Assembly (NCBI GenBank): GCA_027488965.1
Contig: JAIYAO010000166.1
Coordinates: 1-53,864, forward strand
Direction of reading: 5' to 3'
DNA: 53,864 nucleotides
Source of the DNA: Alphaproteobacteria bacterium
GTDB taxonomy: Bacteria; Pseudomonadota; Alphaproteobacteria; Caulobacterales; Aquidulcibacteraceae
Part shown: in pieces, positions 46,007-53,864 of the stretch
Layout: each line of letters starts with the position of its first letter
How positions within the stretch are numbered: the stretch's first letter is position 1
The notes under the pieces: generated by a model
The model's database searches: none
Seen by the model: only the letters and a program-made list of their open reading frames with translations
What the model was told of the DNA's origin: nothing
Made by a program: the position numbers and the translations under genes

Positions 46007-46816
46007 CTACACCGGCCCGTCCACGCCCAGGATTTCGCGATTGTCGCCGAGGCGGATCACCCAGTTGGCGCGCCGCCCGCCCGCCAGCATGTGGCGGGTG
46101 ATGCGTTCGTAGTGGTTGACGAAGCGGGTGAGGTTGGCGCGCACGTCATGGGGCACGGCGTCCACGGCGATGCCGCGTAGCCCCGCCTCCTGCTCCAGCC
46201 GCCAGCGCGGCACCACATCCCACGACGGCGCGGCGAAGAACACGAAGCAGTCGAACCGGTCGAAGAACGCCTGATAGGGCCCCTCCAGCTGCGCATTGAT
46301 ATGGCGCCGCCACGCGCCTTCGCCGTCGTCATCGAGTTCCAGATCGTTGACGGGCATCTCCAGCGCCTCTTCGGGCTCCGGCATAGCCCCCATGCACCAG
46401 CCGTCCACGAGCTGCACATTCGCCGTGCCGTCGAACAGCGGCCACTCGGCTGCGGGCACGCGATGGTCCGCCAGCTTGTCGAAGCGCGGCAGCGGCGTGC
46501 GGTCGCGCGCGCGGGCGTCGTGCAGCTTGATCAGCGTGCGCTTGGCGAGGTCGAGATCGTGCGTGCCCGGCGGCCCGCGCACCTTGAACAGCGGCGACAC
46601 GTTCGCCGCCAGCGCCTTGCGCTCCGCCGTGGCGAGATAGACATCGTCGAGCGAGAAGTGCGCCACCTTCGGGTTCTGCTTCGCCCACGCCTTGGCGGCC
46701 GTGGTCTTGCCGGACCCCTGCGCGCCCGACAGCGCGATGCGCACGGGGCGGCGCAGCTCCTGGATGAGGTCGCGGGAGAGCATCTCCAGCAGGGTGACGA
46801 CTTCGGCCGTGCTCAC
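46007..46816 (-). CDS. D-glycerate 3-kinase (GLYK)-like P-loop kinase
   Basis: This 269-residue P-loop kinase has Walker A G-A-Q-G-S-G-K-T (residues 31-38), [23 protein letters not shown] and D-G-W-C-M-G-A, plus W-R-L-E-Q-E near the C-terminus. These are the motifs of glycerate 3-kinases of the plant/yeast type, which convert D-glycerate to 3-phosphoglycerate; some bacterial relatives are annotated only as kinases. The GTG start at 46816 overlaps the ispH stop (GTGA). It sits between ispH and thrB, which are adjacent in many relatives. Confidence 0.85.
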   Translation of the reverse strand: MSTAEVVTLLEMLSRDLIQELRRPVRIALSGAQGSGKTTAAKAWAKQNPKVAHFSLDDVYLATAERKALAANVSPLFKVRGPPGTHDLDLAKRTLIKLHDARARDRTPLPRFDKLADHRVPAAEWPLFDGTANVQLVDGWCMGAMPEPEEALEMPVNDLELDDDGEGAWRRHINAQLEGPYQAFFDRFDCFVFFAAPSWDVVPRWRLEQEAGLRGIAVDAVPHDVRANLTRFVNHYERITRHMLAGGRRANWVIRLGDNREILGVDGPV

Positions 46817-47790
46817 GCCAGCACGCGCGGCAGCTTGAACACCACGTTCTCGTCGGTCACGCGCACTTCCTCCACCTGCGCGTCGAACCGCGCCGACAGC
46901 GCGCCGATGAGCGCCTCCACGAGGTCCTCCGGTGCGCTCGCGCCCGCGGTGACGCCCACGGTGGACACGCCGTCGAGCCACGCCCAGTCGAGATCGTCGG
47001 CGCTCTCGATGAGATGGGAGGCGGCTGCGCCCGCACGCAGCGCCACTTCCGCGAGCCGCACGGAGTTGGAGGAATTGGCCGCGCCGATCACGAGCACGAG
47101 GTCGCTCTCGCGCGCCAGCGTCTTCACCGCGTCCTGCCGGTTGGTGGTGGCGTAGCAGATGTCCTCCTTGCGGGGAGACGCGATGGCGGGGAAGCGGGCC
47201 TTCAGCGCCGCCACGATCTCTGCGGTGTCGTCCACCGACAGCGTGGTCTGCGTCACGAAGGCGACGGCTGCGGGGTCCTTCGGGGTGAAGCGGGCCACGT
47301 CCGCCAGGGTCTCGATCAGGGTGATGGCGCCGGGCGGCAGCTGGCCCATGGTGCCTACCACCTCCGGGTGGCCGGCGTGGCCGATCAGCACGATCTCGCG
47401 GCCCAGCGCGAACAGCCGCTCCGATTCCACGTGCACCTTGGAGACAAGCGGGCAGGTGGCGTCCACGTAGATCATCTCGCGGCGCTGGGCCTCCGCCGGC
47501 ACCGCCTTCGGCACGCCGTGGGCGGAGAACACCACCGGGCGGTCGGCGGGGACCTCGTCCAGCTCTTCCACGAACACCGCGCCCAGCCGCTCCAGCCGCT
47601 CCACCACGTGGCGGTTGTGGACGATCTCATGACGCACAAAGACCGGCGCCCCCCATTTCTCCAGCGCCCGCTCCACGATCTGGATGGCGCGGTCCACGCC
47701 CGCGCAGAAGCCCCGGGGGGCCGCCAGCAGGATGCGGAGGGGCGGGCGGGGCGCGGGCTGGGGCGTCGGCTGGGGTGAAGTTCCGTCCAT
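46813..47790 (-). CDS. ispH: 4-Hydroxy-3-methylbut-2-enyl diphosphate reductase
   Basis: IspH is the last enzyme of the MEP isoprenoid pathway and makes IPP and DMAPP with a [4Fe-4S] cluster. The three cluster cysteines are Cys29 (G-F-C-A-G-V), Cys113 (A-T-C-P-L-V) and Cys212 (D-I-C-Y-A-T-T). The conserved His residues in H-N-R-H-V-V and I-G-H-A-G-H-P-E and the S-S-N-S motif are intact. A Pro-rich stretch of about 17 residues precedes the usual start. It leads the minus-strand run ispH-glycerate kinase-thrB-rnhA. Confidence 0.96.
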   Translation of the reverse strand: MDGTSPQPTPQPAPRPPLRILLAAPRGFCAGVDRAIQIVERALEKWGAPVFVRHEIVHNRHVVERLERLGAVFVEELDEVPADRPVVFSAHGVPKAVPAEAQRREMIYVDATCPLVSKVHVESERLFALGREIVLIGHAGHPEVVGTMGQLPPGAITLIETLADVARFTPKDPAAVAFVTQTTLSVDDTAEIVAALKARFPAIASPRKEDICYATTNRQDAVKTLARESDLVLVIGAANSSNSVRLAEVALRAGAAASHLIESADDLDWAWLDGVSTVGVTAGASAPEDLVEALIGALSARFDAQVEEVRVTDENVVFKLPRVLA

Positions 47791-47881
47791 CGGCCCTACT
47801 TACGGCGCCCTCGTGTTGCGGGGTAGGGCGACGGCTTGTATCACGCAGCCGGCCCGCAGGGCCCCGTCCAGAGGGGAACAC

Positions 47882-48544
47882 ATGAAGCTCGTCCATCTGC
47901 TCGTCATCCTGGCGGCGATCCCCCTGGCCGCGTGCGCCTCCAACAGGGCCGCGCCGTCACCCGACAGCGACGCCCCCCCGGAGGCGGTCGCCCCGCGGGA
48001 GCGCAACGCGATCGATCGCCTGCTGGGCTCCAACCCCGAGCCCAACGCCGGTCCGTGCCCCCTCCTGGGCGTGCTGTACGATTCCTCGCGCCTGGTGGAG
48101 TTCACCGGGACGGACGAACGCTTCGCCAACGTCGCCTTCACCGGCGAGATGCGCGGCGTGCGCGGCCTGTGCCGCTACACCGGCACCGATCCCATCGAGA
48201 TGAGCCTCGAGATCGACATGGCGTTCGGCAAGGGCCCCGCCGCGCAGAAGGACAGCCGCATCTACCGCTACTGGGTGGCCGTCACGCGCGCCAACCTGGC
48301 GCCGGTGGAGAAGCAGTACTTCGACCTGAACGTGGAATTCCCCCGCGGCGAGGACCGCATGGCGGGCTCCGAGATCATCCAGAAGATCGTGATCCCGCGC
48401 GCCAACGACACCATCTCCGGCGCGAACTTTGAAATCCTCGTGGGCTTCGACCTCACGCCGCAGCAGCTGGCGTTCAACCGTTCGGGCAAGCGGTTCCGGG
48501 TGGACGTGGGCGCCAACAGCCCAAATCCCACGCCGCCGAACTGA
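47882..48544 (+). CDS. Predicted lipoprotein of unknown function
   Basis: This 220-residue protein has a signal peptide ending L-A-A-C (Cys18). The body is soluble with no family I recognise: P-C-P-L-L-G-V-L-Y-D-S-S-R, a short C-R-Y-T-G-T-D-P segment, an M-S-L-E-I-D-M-A-F-G-K-G strand, and a C-terminal F-E-I-L-V-G-F-D-L-T-P-Q-Q-L-A-F-N-R-S. The pattern of strands suggests a beta-rich fold. GAGGGGA lies before the ATG at 47882. It is divergent from ispH. Between it and argS lies a GC-rich hairpin (48550-48578). Confidence 0.75.
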   Translation: MKLVHLLVILAAIPLAACASNRAAPSPDSDAPPEAVAPRERNAIDRLLGSNPEPNAGPCPLLGVLYDSSRLVEFTGTDERFANVAFTGEMRGVRGLCRYTGTDPIEMSLEIDMAFGKGPAAQKDSRIYRYWVAVTRANLAPVEKQYFDLNVEFPRGEDRMAGSEIIQKIVIPRANDTISGANFEILVGFDLTPQQLAFNRSGKRFRVDVGANSPNPTPPN

Positions 48545-48592
48545 CGGGCGCGCCGGCTTCCGGCCGGCGGCCCGGCGCCTTACTGATCCGGC

Positions 48593-50386
48593 ATGACCGA
48601 TCTCGCCCATACCCTGACCGCGCAGGTCGCCGCCGCATTCGCCGCCGAGGGGCTTGATCCCGCACTGGGCGCGGTGAAGCGGTCGGACCGGCCTGACCTC
48701 GCAGCCTTCCAGTGCAACGGCGCGATGGCGGCGGCGAAATCCGCGGGCAAGCCGCCGCGCGCGGTGGCGGAAGCTGTCATGGCGCGGCTGCAGGGCGTGC
48801 CGGAGATCGCGGGGCTGGAGATCGCGGGCCCGGGTTTCATCAACATCGCGGTGACGGACGCAGCGCTCGGCGCGCGCGCCAACGCCATTGCCGGTGATCC
48901 GCGTGCCGGCGCGTCGCGCGTGGCCGCGCCGCGCCGGGTGATCGTGGACTACGGCGGCCCCAATGTGGCCAAGCCGATGCACGTGGGCCACCTGCGCGCG
49001 TCCATCATCGGCGAGAGCATCAAGCGCATCTTCCGCTTCCGCGGGGACACCGTGTGGGGCGACGCCCACTTCGGCGACTGGGGCTTCCAGATGGGCCTGC
49101 TGATCGCGGACTTCGAGGCGCGCCACGGCGTGGTGTCTGAAAGCCTCTCGCCGGCGGCCTGCGACGCACTCAACGCCACGACGCTCGATGATCTGCTGAC
49201 GATCTATCCGGACGCCGCCGCGCGCGCGAAGGCGGATGCGGCGTTCCGCGACCTCGCGCGCAAGGCCACCGCGAAGCTTCAGGCCGGCGACAGCGCCTAT
49301 CGCGCGATCTGGTCCCATTACCGCGCGCTCTCGATGGCGGCGCAGAAGATCGATTTCGCCGCCCTCGGCGTCGATTTCGATCTCTGGAAGGGCGAGGCCG
49401 ATGTCGATCCGCTGATCCCGGGCATGGTCGACGATCTCCGCGCCAAGGGCCTGCTGAAACCTGACGACGGCGCACAGGTGGTGGATGTCTCGAACGGCGA
49501 GACGCGCAAGAAGAAGCTCGACGACGGCAGCGTTGTAGAGGCGCCGTTTCCGCCGCCGTTGCTGGTGATTTCGTCCGAAGGCTCGGCGATGTACGGCACC
49601 ACCGATCTCGCCACCATCGTGGAGCGGGCGAAGGATTTCGCGTTCGACCTGTGCCTGTATGTGGTCGACCAGCGCCAGGCCGACCATTTCGAGCAGGTGT
49701 TCCGCGCCGCCGCGCTCGCCGGCTATGCATCGCGCGACAGCCTGGAGCACATCGGCTTCGGCACCATGAACGGCCCCGACGGCAAGCCGTTCAAGACCCG
49801 CGAAGGCGGCGTGCTGCGGCTGGCGGACCTGATCGAGGGCGCGCGGGAGAAGGCGCGCGCGCGCCTGCGGGCCGACGAGATCGGCGCCGAGTTCAGCGCC
49901 GAGGAGTTCGAGGCCGTCGCCCACAAGGTGGCGGTGGCGGCGATCAAGTTCGCCGATCTCTCCAACTTCCGCGGCACGTCCTACGTGTTCGACATCGACC
50001 GCTTCATGTCCTTCGAAGGCAAGACCGGCCCGTACCTTCTCTACCAGGCGGTGCGGATCAAATCCGTGCTGCGCAAGGCCGAAGAGGCGAAGCTGAACCC
50101 CGGCGCCATCGTCGTCGCGCATGCCAGCGAACGCGCGCTGACGCTGGCGCTGGACGCGTTCGATGCAGCACTCGCCGGCGCCTACGACAAGCGCGCGCCG
50201 CACCTGCTGGCCGAGCACGCGTTCGCGCTCGCGCAGGCGTTTTCAGGCTTTTACACCAATTGTCCGATCCTGCCGGAGAAGGACGAGGCCGTCCGCGCCT
50301 CGCGCCTGGCGCTGGCGCAGGCCGCGCTGCAGCAGCTGGAGCGCACGCTCGATCTTCTGGGCCTTGAAGCGCCGGCGCGGATGTGA
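48593..50386 (+). CDS. argS: Arginyl-tRNA synthetase
   Basis: This 597-residue class I synthetase charges tRNA-Arg. It has the N-terminal Add1-like domain (residues 1-85), the HIGH-type motif [18 protein letters not shown] before it, the catalytic insertion with F-K-T-R-E-G-G-V in place of KMSKS, and the C-terminal DALR anticodon-binding domain with Y-L-L-Y-Q-A-V-R. Length and order are normal. The start ATG at 48593 fits the family. It is convergent with the small PepSY-like gene. Confidence 0.96.
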   Translation: MTDLAHTLTAQVAAAFAAEGLDPALGAVKRSDRPDLAAFQCNGAMAAAKSAGKPPRAVAEAVMARLQGVPEIAGLEIAGPGFINIAVTDAALGARANAIAGDPRAGASRVAAPRRVIVDYGGPNVAKPMHVGHLRASIIGESIKRIFRFRGDTVWGDAHFGDWGFQMGLLIADFEARHGVVSESLSPAACDALNATTLDDLLTIYPDAAARAKADAAFRDLARKATAKLQAGDSAYRAIWSHYRALSMAAQKIDFAALGVDFDLWKGEADVDPLIPGMVDDLRAKGLLKPDDGAQVVDVSNGETRKKKLDDGSVVEAPFPPPLLVISSEGSAMYGTTDLATIVERAKDFAFDLCLYVVDQRQADHFEQVFRAAALAGYASRDSLEHIGFGTMNGPDGKPFKTREGGVLRLADLIEGAREKARARLRADEIGAEFSAEEFEAVAHKVAVAAIKFADLSNFRGTSYVFDIDRFMSFEGKTGPYLLYQAVRIKSVLRKAEEAKLNPGAIVVAHASERALTLALDAFDAALAGAYDKRAPHLLAEHAFALAQAFSGFYTNCPILPEKDEAVRASRLALAQAALQQLERTLDLLGLEAPARM

Positions 50387-50393
50387 GGGGCCT

Positions 50394-50690
50394 CTAACGG
50401 CCCGCGGCGTACACTTCGTGCTTGACCACTACGCTGGTGCCGGCGTGCACCTCCACCTCGATGCGCAGGCCGTCCTCGCGCCAGCCTTCCACGTCCCAGA
50501 CCCCGTCGCGCAGCTTCGCCTCGTGAAGGCGGATCAGGCCGAGCTCGCGGGCGATGGCGATGGCGTCCTCGCGCGAAACCTTGATGTTTTGGGCGCCGGC
50601 GCTGCGATCCTCCCGTTCGCCCCGGCGCGCGTCTGCCGGGGGCGGCGCCGACGCGACGCAGGCGGCGAGGAGTGCGAGGCCGGCGGTCAC
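50394..50690 (-). CDS. Small PepSY-like lipoprotein
   Basis: This 98-residue protein begins with a short hydrophobic segment ending L-L-A-A-C, a lipobox at Cys11. The rest resembles a PepSY domain: I-K-V-S-R-E-D-A-I-A-I-A-R-E-L-G, then V-W-D-V-E-G-W-R-E-D-G-L-R-I-E-V-E-V and a closing V-V-K-H-E-V. PepSY domains are thought to inhibit or regulate peptidases in the envelope. The GTG start at 50690 leaves a signal peptide with no positive charge, and no SD is seen, so the true start may differ. It is convergent with argS. Confidence 0.65.
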   Translation of the reverse strand: MTAGLALLAACVASAPPPADARRGEREDRSAGAQNIKVSREDAIAIARELGLIRLHEAKLRDGVWDVEGWREDGLRIEVEVHAGTSVVVKHEVYAAGR

Positions 50691-50814
50691 GATGCGGCGT
50701 ATGGAGAATTCCCGGCTGGACAGAGGGCCGCCGCACTATGCAGGCGCGACCGGGACTGGCAACACCGGGCAGGCGAAGTCGCTCCGGGGGGCGGTTCCGC
50801 GGAGGGAGGCACCC

Positions 50815-51363
50815 ATGGCGGCGGCGCGCACGAAGCACGGGCTCGGCCTGTTCTGGGGGCTGTTCGCGCTGGGATGGACCCTTCTGGCCTTGCTGGTGGC
50901 GCTCAACGCGCTCGTGATCACCGACGCATCGCCCGGCGGCATTCCCGATCACCAGGTGGCGGGAACCGCCGCGCGGGTGAACGAGATCCAGGCGGCCTGG
51001 GCGGGCGCCGGCGCCATGGACTACGCCCGGCTCGGCATCGGGCTCGATCTCGTCTTCATCGGCGTGCTGACGGCGGCGGGCGTGATCGGGGGGGTGCGCA
51101 TCGCGCAGGGCGCGGCCGGCCCGGTCTTGCGCGCGCTGGGCGCGTTCACGGCCGTCGCGTTCCTCGCCTTCGGCGGCGCCGATTACACCGAGACCATCGC
51201 CCAGTTCGTGCAGGTCAACACCCGGGGCGACGACGCGCTGGCCGCGCTTGCCGCGGCTGCTAATGCCCCGAAGCTGTCCGCGTTCCTCGTCGCGCACGTG
51301 GCGCTGGCCGCCGGTCTGGCGGCCCGGTTCATCACCCGGAATCGCCCGCCCGCGCCGAACTGA
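50815..51363 (+). CDS. Four-TM membrane protein of unknown function
   Basis: This encodes 182 residues with four hydrophobic helices at about 8-32, 68-92, 97-122 and 150-175. Between helices one and two is a loop of about 40 residues (G-G-I-P-D-H-Q-V-A-G-T-A-A-R-V). D-Y-T-E-T-I-A-Q-F-V follows helix three. No family is recognised. GGAGGGAGG lies six bases before the ATG at 50815. It precedes the glycine riboswitch and gcv genes on the same strand but is separated from gcvT by the riboswitch leader. Confidence 0.7.
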   Translation: MAAARTKHGLGLFWGLFALGWTLLALLVALNALVITDASPGGIPDHQVAGTAARVNEIQAAWAGAGAMDYARLGIGLDLVFIGVLTAAGVIGGVRIAQGAAGPVLRALGAFTAVAFLAFGGADYTETIAQFVQVNTRGDDALAALAAAANAPKLSAFLVAHVALAAGLAARFITRNRPPAPN

Positions 51364-51453
51364 CCGTTTGACACCGTCGCCGCCGCCAACCATGTTGCAC
51401 CGCAACGAACGGTCGCCGACGCGAGTCGCCGCCGGGCGGCCAGACATGTGAAT

Positions 51454-51640
51454 CTCGCGGGAGAGACTGGCGGAAACGCCGGCCCCGAAGGCGCAACCGC
51501 CCCGGAAACGCTCAGGGCAAAGGACCGCGAGAGGATGAAAACGCTGGAAAGCGCGAAGCACCGAAGTGGCGCATCGCCGCCGAAGGAGTAAGCACCGGAC
51601 TGTCATCCGGCGTGAATCTCTCAGGCCCAAGGACAGCGGG
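51454..51640 (+). promoter_or_regulatory. Tandem glycine riboswitch upstream of gcvT
   Basis: There are two glycine aptamers in series. Aptamer 1 is closed by CTCGCGG (51454-51460) with CCGCGAG (51525-51531) and has GGGAGAG, CCGAAGG and CUCAGGGCAAAGGACC. Aptamer 2 is closed by CGCTG (51542-51546) with CAGCG (51634-51638) and has CCGAAGGAGUAA and CUCUCAGGCCCAAGGAC. The short linker is normal. Binding of glycine should turn on the gcv genes that follow. Confidence 0.92.
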
Positions 51641-51686
51641 GGTGACCGGCGCGGCAGCCGGTCGCAGACCCGAATCCGAGGGCCAC

Positions 51687-52844
51687 ATGGGCGAGCGTAC
51701 CGGTTCATTGAAGCACCTCCCGCTCGACGCGCTTTGGCGCGCCTCCGCGAAGAAATTCGGCGATTTCGCCGGCTACGACATGCCCCTCGAGTTCGAGGGG
51801 CTCATTCCCGAACACCACTGGACGCGCACGCAGGCGGGCCTGTTCGATGTCTCGCACATGGGGCCGTGCTTCTTCGCGCTTCCGAAAGGCCACGGCCTTG
51901 AGGGCGACGCCGCGCACCGGGCGGTGGCGGCGATCATCGAGGAACTCGTGCCCGGCGACATCCAGGGCCTGAAGCCCGGCCAGGTCCGCTACACCACGCT
52001 GCTCAACGCCAGTGGCGGCTGCCTCGATGACCTGATGATCGCGCGGCCCGCGGAACCGGGCGCGGCGGGCGATCTCTACATCGTCGTCAACGCCGGAACA
52101 AAGGAACAGGACTTCGCGCTGATCGCGCAGGCCGCCGCCGGTCGCGCCAATCTCGTGCGCGCCGACGATCGCTGCCTGCTGGCGCTGCAGGGTCCGGCGG
52201 CCGAGGCCGTGGCGCGCGCGGTGATCTCCGACGATCTCGGCGCCATCAGCTTCATGCAGGTGAAGCGGTTCGATGCGTTCGGCCGGCTCACCATCACGCG
52301 CTCCGGCTATACGGGCGAGGACGGCTTCGAGATTCTGGTGCGCGCCGAACACGCGGGCGCGCTGGCGGCGGCGTTGCTTGCGGACGAACGCGTGAAGCCC
52401 ATCGGCCTCGGCGCGCGGGATTCGCTGCGGCTGGAAGCGGGGCTCTGCCTCTACGGCCACGAACTGGACGAGACGATCTCGCCCATCGAGGCGGACCTTG
52501 CGTGGATCATCCAGAAGCGCCGTCGCGCGCTCGGTGATTTTCCGGGCGGTGCGCGCATCCTGGAGGAAATCGCCGAAGGCCCGACGCGCAGGCGTATCGG
52601 CATCCGCCCGCTGGAGCGCGCGCCGGCGCGTGATGGCGTGGAGATTCACAAGGACGGCCGCAAGGTCGGCGTCGTCACCAGCGGCGGCTTTTCGCCCATC
52701 CTCAATGCGCCGATCTCCATGGGCTACGTGGAGACGGCGCTCGCCGTCCCCGGAACCCGGATCGACCTCATGGTGCGCGGCACGGCGCGCCCGGCAGAGA
52801 TCGTCGCCCTCCCGTTTGTCCCGCATCGCTACAGGAAAGGTTGA
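51687..52844 (+). CDS. gcvT: Glycine cleavage system T protein (aminomethyltransferase)
   Basis: This 385-residue protein takes the methylene group from the H protein to tetrahydrofolate and releases ammonia. Family marks are F-D-V-S-H-M-G near the start, L-L-A-L-Q-G-P-A-A, S-G-Y-T-G-E-D-G-F-E, G-L-G-A-R-D-S-L-R-L-E-A-G-L-C-L-Y-G and the final K-V-G-V-V-T-S-G-G-F-S-P. GAGGG lies before the ATG at 51687. It is led by the glycine riboswitch and followed by gcvH after three bases. Confidence 0.95.
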   Translation: MGERTGSLKHLPLDALWRASAKKFGDFAGYDMPLEFEGLIPEHHWTRTQAGLFDVSHMGPCFFALPKGHGLEGDAAHRAVAAIIEELVPGDIQGLKPGQVRYTTLLNASGGCLDDLMIARPAEPGAAGDLYIVVNAGTKEQDFALIAQAAAGRANLVRADDRCLLALQGPAAEAVARAVISDDLGAISFMQVKRFDAFGRLTITRSGYTGEDGFEILVRAEHAGALAAALLADERVKPIGLGARDSLRLEAGLCLYGHELDETISPIEADLAWIIQKRRRALGDFPGGARILEEIAEGPTRRRIGIRPLERAPARDGVEIHKDGRKVGVVTSGGFSPILNAPISMGYVETALAVPGTRIDLMVRGTARPAEIVALPFVPHRYRKG

Positions 52845-52847
52845 ACC

Positions 52848-53216
52848 ATGGCCGCGCGCTATACCAAGGACCACGAATGGGTGCGGGTGGAGGGCGATGT
52901 CGCCACCTGCGGCATCTCGGTGTTCGCCGCCGAACAGCTGGGCGATGTCGTCTATGTGGAATTGCCCGCCGTCGGCCGGCAGGTGGAGCAGGGCGGCGAG
53001 ATGGCCGTGGTGGAGAGCGCCAAGGCCGCGTCGGACGTTTACGCGCCGGTGACCGGCGAAATCATCGCGGTGAACGATGCGCTGACCTCGAACCCCGAGA
53101 AGGTCAACGAAGGCCCGGAAGGCGAGGGCTGGTTCGTGAAAATCCAGCTCACGAAGCCCGGCGAAGTCGACGCCCTCATGGACGAAGCCGCCTACGCGGC
53201 GTTCGCCAAAGCCTGA
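52848..53216 (+). CDS. gcvH: Glycine cleavage system H protein
   Basis: This 122-residue lipoyl carrier shuttles the aminomethyl group between P and T proteins. The lipoylation lysine is Lys59 in [26 protein letters not shown] and the glycine-rich ending [12 protein letters not shown] are as expected. It starts three bases after the gcvT stop. Confidence 0.97.
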   Translation: MAARYTKDHEWVRVEGDVATCGISVFAAEQLGDVVYVELPAVGRQVEQGGEMAVVESAKAASDVYAPVTGEIIAVNDALTSNPEKVNEGPEGEGWFVKIQLTKPGEVDALMDEAAYAAFAKA

Positions 53217-53253
53217 TCCCAAACCCTGACCAACGCCGCAGGAAAACAGCAGA

Positions 53254-53864
53254 ATGCGTTACCTTCCCCTGACCGACGACGACCGCGCGGCGATGCTCGC
53301 CGCCGTGGGCGCCCGCAGCATGGACGATCTTTACGACTGTGTGCCGCGCGAAGCGGTGCTCGATCGCCCCGTGGCGCTGCCGGCGCACCAGGGCGAACTG
53401 CAGGTGGAGCGGCTCATGAGCCTGCTCGCCTCGTGCAACCTGCCGGCGGGCAAGACCGCGTTCTTCGTCGGCGCCGGCGCCTATCGCCACCACGTGCCGG
53501 CAAGCGTCGATCACCTGATCCAGCGCAGTGAATTCCTCACCACCTACACGCCCTACCAGCCCGAAATCGCGCAGGGCACGCTGCAATATCTCTACGAGTT
53601 CCAAACCCAGGTGGCGATGCTCCTGCAGATGGATGTGGCAAACGCCTCGCTCTGGGATGGCTCCACCGCCTGCGCCGAAGCCGCGATGATGGCCACGCGC
53701 GTGACGAAGCGGAAGAAAGTGATCGTCTCCGGCGGCGTGCATCCGCACTATCTCGAAGTCACGCGCCTTTTGTGTGAAGCGAACGGTGTGGAAATCGTGG
53801 CGCTCGCGCCCGCGATTGATGGCGAAGCCGAAACCATCCCCCACATCGATAAAGATACCGCAGA
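53254..53864 (+). CDS. gcvPA: Glycine dehydrogenase (decarboxylating) subunit 1, 3' end outside window
   Basis: This is the N-terminal part of the P-protein alpha subunit of the two-subunit type, which decarboxylates glycine together with GcvPB. Visible are [22 protein letters not shown], the [22 protein letters not shown] motif and [12 protein letters not shown]. The frame is open for 203 codons up to the last base. AGGAAA lies before the ATG at 53254. It continues the riboswitch-led gcvT-gcvH operon. The split form implies that gcvPB follows beyond the window. Confidence 0.93.
   Translation, partial: MRYLPLTDDDRAAMLAAVGARSMDDLYDCVPREAVLDRPVALPAHQGELQVERLMSLLASCNLPAGKTAFFVGAGAYRHHVPASVDHLIQRSEFLTTYTPYQPEIAQGTLQYLYEFQTQVAMLLQMDVANASLWDGSTACAEAAMMATRVTKRKKVIVSGGVHPHYLEVTRLLCEANGVEIVALAPAIDGEAETIPHIDKDTA

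Noticed and set aside
48550-48578. GC-rich hairpin between the lipoprotein gene and argS
   Set aside because: The 7-bp outer stem is perfect but no T-run follows on either strand, and such GC pairing is frequent here, so I do not call it a terminator.
47957-50218. 753-residue open frame antisense to argS
   Set aside because: argS on the other strand is complete with all motifs; the antisense product is compositionally biased.
50251-51708. 485-residue minus-strand frame across the gcv leader
   Set aside because: It covers the tandem glycine riboswitch and a membrane-protein gene with a strong SD, and it encodes no recognisable protein.

Overview
The window is very GC-rich, densely coded bacterial chromosome with short intergenic gaps and many ATGA/GTGA/TTGA start-stop overlaps. 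Several features point to an alphaproteobacterium: a SAM-II (SAM-alpha) riboswitch in front of metZ, the long alphaproteobacterial-type dCTP deaminase, a CobT cobaltochelatase subunit, and recognisable argD-argF-hslO and ispH-thrB-rnhA gene orders. Small proteins resembling the CC_3452 and DUF4908 families lean towards Caulobacterales or relatives; that finer placement is inference. I see no phage, integrase, transposase, CRISPR array, rRNA or tRNA.

Layout. 1-2053 is the 3' part of clpB, carrying an in-frame amber codon at 518-520. A convergent EamA-type transporter follows. 3088-6039 is a tight five-gene run: membrane protein, XRE regulator, second membrane protein, small protein, TraB/GumN lipoprotein. 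It lies behind a near-consensus sigma-70 promoter bracketed by a 9-bp inverted repeat. 6036-8568 holds a YdjM-like membrane protein and an orphan dcm-vsr pair, with two Fur-like palindromes beside vsr. 8695-14071 has a lipoprotein, an ExoD-like protein, a CC_3452-like protein, an acyl-CoA dehydrogenase/enoyl-CoA hydratase pair and a CHAP protein. 14219-18451 carries cobT, a phytase-like esterase lipoprotein, rpmB and a DUF3108-like protein.

18621-25285 is amino-acid and nucleotide metabolism: dcd, SAM-II-metZ-apaG, and the minus-strand run argD-argF-methyltransferase-hslO. 25385-36565 is mixed: a two-domain M16 peptidase, phaB and another SDR, a family VIII-type esterase, an ATC-hydrolase-like gene of visibly lower GC, DUF4908, DUF924, LysR, a glyoxalase II and DUF2332. 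36572-42386 is the membrane/periplasm quality-control block, with a cysteine-free Mrp ATPase divergent from hflK-hflC-degP and then ppk2.

42408-44075 is a nitroreductase-like Tat lipoprotein with a marR gene and a MarR-type operator, followed by a REPIN-like double hairpin. 44176-47790 is ispH-glycerate kinase-thrB-(decayed membrane gene)-rnhA. 47882-51363 has a lipoprotein, argS and two small envelope genes. The window closes with a tandem glycine riboswitch driving gcvT-gcvH-gcvPA, the last cut by the window edge. Themes that recur are protein quality control (ClpB, Hsp33, HflKC, DegP, M16), methionine/arginine/threonine/glycine metabolism, and RNA-level control (two riboswitches plus an SD-sequestering hairpin).
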